Assembly: GCF_000165425.1 (NCBI RefSeq)
Contig: NW_001799066.1
Coordinates: 310,001 to 374,000, forward strand
Length of the DNA stretch: 64,000 nt
Direction of reading: 5' to 3'
Origin: Paramecium tetraurelia
Taxonomy: Eukaryota; Ciliophora; Oligohymenophorea; Peniculida; Parameciidae
Below are positions 61,037 to 64,000 of the stretch, piece after piece (the first letter of the stretch is position 1; each line of letters begins with the position of its first letter). The notes below the pieces were generated by a model. It did no database searches. It saw nothing but the letters and a program-made list of their open reading frames with translations, and had not been told where the DNA came from. A program made the translations under genes and the position numbers.

Positions 61037-62541
61037 ATGTAATTTTAATCAATTTTAACTTAGAAAAGAGAAGAATTTCGAGTTTCCATTAGAAAACAAG
61101 AGATAGAAGCTATTTTTAAAAGCAGACGATTAATGTTGGTTGAATAATCTTCATTGACTCAGTCACTATCCCAAATCTTCGTTCAAATCAAATAACATTT
61201 ACTAGCATAAGATTAATCCTAATTGCTTGGTCTCCTCAAATAACTATACACAAAAATTTTAGTAGAAAAAACAATATCTATATAATTGAATGAATTCAAT
61301 TTCATTTTTGAAATTCTTGAAAATTATGCTCAATATTCAGATGATGTCTTAGAGACTATTTTATTGATAATCTATGGTTTGACATTTTCGAGTACTATTG
61401 ATGAATTCGAAGCCTTTCTATAGTCATCACAATTGTTAAGCTAACTTAATGGTTTATCTTATAATTGCTCTTAATTTTCATTGGATTTCGTAGATTTACT
61501 CTTACTCATACTAGAAAATATAGCCAGAAAATCGAATGCATGTTTAAATCAATTGATATAAAACAATTTCTTAATCGTAATCAAATGGATGCTAGAGACT
61601 GTTGAGATTTAAAATAATGAAAAATGCGTAATTAGTCTTCTAGGATTTCTATCAGTGTTTGTTGAATAAAGTTTTAATAAAGAATACAAAGACTTACAAA
61701 TAATCTTGTTAAACATCAATATACTCTGTAAAATCTTATTGAAGATCAACTATTTCTCTATTGAGCAACTGTTGAATGATTCTGACAATTTAGAAAAATA
61801 TGAGATAAAGATAAATTTGATTACAAAATTACTAAATGTGATCAAATATTACACAGACAAATTACAATAATAAGCTAATATATATGAATACAAATACGTT
61901 TGGAAAGTTGTTATATTAATCAATTTTTCTGATTGCTAACTAATAATATTTTAGAAAATTACTTCATACATATTATCAATATAGACTTAGAGTAATGAAT
62001 TTTCAATTAAATATATTCTCAAAGAAAATTAATAAATCCTTGAAAATCTTATTAGTACTTTAAGCAAATAACATAACCCTTCAGGAGATATTGAAAAATT
62101 CAGAATGCACAATGCCAATACTTTTAGAAATATTTATCAACACTTAGATTAAACAAATCTTAAGATTTATGAATAAAGTTTAACTGATTTAATCGAAATC
62201 GAATGTAATATATCATCACTATAAAATAGAATCATGTAAAGTACTTTCCATTTTGCTTGAGTGTCTTTATATTTTAATCTAAAGATTCGCTGACTTAAAA
62301 TACCTGCCATTGATTGAAATCAAATTGAAATAATGCTATGAATGTTCATGTTGGTAAAGTCTTAAATATTTAATGCTTTGTAAGTATCTCAATTAATATT
62401 ATAGCTATTGCATTGATAAGTGAATAGGATGCAATGAAATCACTCAAGGAATCGAAGATTGGTTATTATCTTGAGCTCTTAAGTTAAAGTGGAAGCAAAC
62501 AGATTCAAACTCTAGCTTGTAAATTATTAGAATAAATTTGA
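61037..62541 (+). CDS. Importin-alpha-like protein (IBB + armadillo repeats)
   Basis: ATG 61,037 opens a 407-codon frame to TGA 62,258-62,260. The N-terminus TQKREEFRVSIRKQEIEAIF followed by KSRR resembles the end of an importin-beta-binding domain. The rest is Leu/Ile-rich helical repeat sequence compatible with armadillo repeats (LGLLKQLYTKILVEKTI; ETILLIIYGLTFSS). Homology-like sequence continues past the stop: VLSILLECLYILIQRFADLK, then NVHVGKVLNIQCF and, after a 21-nt intron at 62,384-62,404, TIALISEQDAMKSLKESKIG to TGA 62,539-62,541. These parts join if single extra bases near 62,240 and 62,327 are skipped, giving about 490 residues, the normal importin-alpha length. Importin-alpha carries NLS cargo to the nucleus. 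ARM assignment is moderately sure. Confidence 0.65.
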
Positions 62542-62716
62542 TTTAATAAAATCTCTATAAGATTAAATGAAATGGCTAATCCAAATTTATTTTCTTTTCA
62601 TTTACAACTTGAAATTGAGGATATATAGACAAATACTTCTTTTTTAGGATAGAAAGCATGCTTCTTATCAAGGAAGTAGCTTATTATTATTGTATAAATA
62701 AAAATTAAATAATTAA

Positions 62717-63846
62717 ATGCTTCCAAAAATTTAAGGACAAACAGTTGGGAGAAAAGAGAATTTGGCTTCATAACAGATAGTAGAAGATCATCTTAAAAAC
62801 ATTTTGAAAAAACAAGAAAACTAAGTAATACAATTATTGAATTATATACAGAATTATAAAGCTTGGAAAACCCCATATGCTCCAAAGAATCCTCATTCAC
62901 CATTTGGAGATTTTCCAAGAGAATATTTGCCAAAAGAAAAGGCTAATTAATAAAAAGTAATTGAACCTGTTCACGAGACTTCCTAAAATGCTCTAATAAC
63001 AAGTAAAGGGTTGTTTGAGATTAAATAGATAAATATTAGGGGACTCATTAAGGAACAGGAGGAAGAACTAGTTCATAATTATAGAAGAAAGAAGAATACA
63101 GACCTGCACCACCGAAAGCAGGAGCATACGACTAGAGAACAATATCAGTTTCAGATTTCAGGAGATATTATGATCGAGGGGATTTACCCATTAAAGTTTC
63201 AATTTTCAAAATATCAATAGGTTGATCATTAAGGAAGTGTAAATAGAATTATATGGAAAATATCTCCAGAACAATTGGATTATCATCATTATTTGCCAAT
63301 CTTTTTTGATGGATTAAGAGTATTTTGATAAATTTAAAATAAGGAAAAAATGGATCCTTACAGATTCTTGGCAATCTTGGGAACATATGGATTACTCGAG
63401 AATGGAGGTAATAAGATATTACCAGTTATTCCATAATTGATTATTCCAATCAAAAGTAATATGCAGTTTTAGAATAATAGCAAATTTGAATACTAGAGAT
63501 CCAAGTATTATGGAAGTTCAATTAAAGGTATTACAAAAATTAGTGTTGAGTGGAGAAATGGTTGGGGAAGCATTAGGTAATACAGAAATCTCAAATTATT
63601 AGTACCATATTATAGACAATTATTGCCAATAATGAATTTATATAAAAACAGAAATTCTAATTTGGGTGATTTTATTGAGTACAACCAAAGAAAAAGAGTT
63701 AACGTTGGTGACTTGATCTAAGAAACATTAGAATTATTTGAATAAACAGGAGGAGAAGTAACACTTTTAGATTAATAAAATAATAGGATGCATATATAAA
63801 TATTAAATACATGATCCCAACTTATGAGAGTTGCATTTTAAATTGA
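62717..63846 (+). CDS. PACRG: PACRG, ciliary doublet-microtubule protein
   Basis: ATG 62,717 ([20 protein letters not shown]) to TGA 63,844-63,846. Six introns: 63,003-63,028, 63,196-63,220, 63,320-63,343 (AAG acceptor), 63,456-63,480, 63,577-63,602 and 63,758-63,786. After splicing the conserved PACRG core is complete: [104 protein letters not shown] and the ending [21 protein letters not shown] is an inner-junction protein joining A- and B-tubules of ciliary doublets, working with FAP20. The first ~125 residues are a variable, polar extension. Each intron is needed to hold the conserved frame. Confidence 0.95.
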
Positions 63847-63967
63847 AAAAGAATAATAATATATATATAAACATTAATAATTACACAAACAATTCTCATA
63901 ATATCACCAGATATTTAGTATTTAAACTAAAAGCTAACATTCACAAGAAAGAATAAAGCTAATTATT

Positions 63968-64000
63968 ATGCCATAAAAATACATATATAAGATTAATACG
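63968..64000 (+). CDS. Possible start of a gene cut by the window end
   Basis: ATG 63,968 opens a frame (MPQKYIYKINT) that runs off the window. Eleven codons are too few to judge; it is listed only because it follows PACRG after a typical short gap of about 120 bp. Confidence 0.15.

Noticed and set aside
1..64000. Reading TAA and TAG as stops, which makes almost every gene look like a string of short ORFs or pseudogenes
   Set aside because: Conserved proteins such as PACRG, cytochrome c, PP4/6 and Rab keep their families' sequence across TAA/TAG codons and end at TGA, so the ciliate code applies.
1..64000. tRNA, rRNA, CRISPR array, insertion sequence or telomere repeats
   Set aside because: No cloverleaf-like segment, regular spacer array, transposase motif or telomere-type C4A2/C3A3 repeat was noticed on either strand.

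Overview
The window is macronuclear DNA of a ciliate, almost certainly Paramecium (P. aurelia type). Long protein-like frames run through TAA and TAG (read as Gln) and end only at TGA. Introns are about 20-35 nt, start GT(A) and mostly end TAG. The DNA is very AT-rich, intergenic gaps are tiny, and no rRNA, tRNA, CRISPR or transposon is recognisable. Most entries of a standard-code ORF search here are fragments or shadows of longer genes, so the gene models below were rebuilt by reading the ciliate code and splicing by eye.

Layout. (1) 1-40,180 is dominated by three same-strand paralogues (A, cut by the window start; B, 12,588-23,531; C, 29,251-40,180). Each encodes a roughly 3,590-residue surface protein with signal peptide, lectin/LamG-like N-terminus, about 2,000 residues of furin-like Cys-rich repeats, a REJ-like region, one EGF motif, a GPS-like motif and about five transmembrane helices. 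The order recalls polycystin-1 and adhesion receptors. B is intact. A and C are very alike in their 3' halves and each carries about six single-base frame breaks. Between them lie small genes, including a protein-disulfide-isomerase-like gene back to back with a TMEM208/SND2-like gene (start codons 11 bp apart).

(2) 41,000-48,000 holds an Asn/Gln-rich disordered protein, two secreted proteins with beta/gamma-crystallin-like C-termini (candidates for secretory-granule/trichocyst cargo), a helical protein and a PP4/PP6-type phosphatase.

(3) 48,000-64,000 is dense housekeeping and ciliary sequence: two tandem Rab-like GTPases, an R2R3-Myb protein, CCDC22 (CCC/Commander complex), a twin-Cx9C mitochondrial protein, an EF-hand protein, a long coiled-coil protein, cytochrome c, a membrane RING protein, a gamma-carbonic-anhydrase-like complex I subunit without its zinc histidines, an importin-alpha-like protein whose start is 7 bp from it, and PACRG, a ciliary doublet-microtubule protein.

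Two signals recur across unrelated genes. Several introns supported by conserved protein sequence end in AAG instead of TAG (cytochrome c, PACRG, Myb and others). Many genes contain single extra bases that shift frame by +1, almost never the opposite. The +1 bias may be an assembly artefact or something biological; reads or transcripts would decide.
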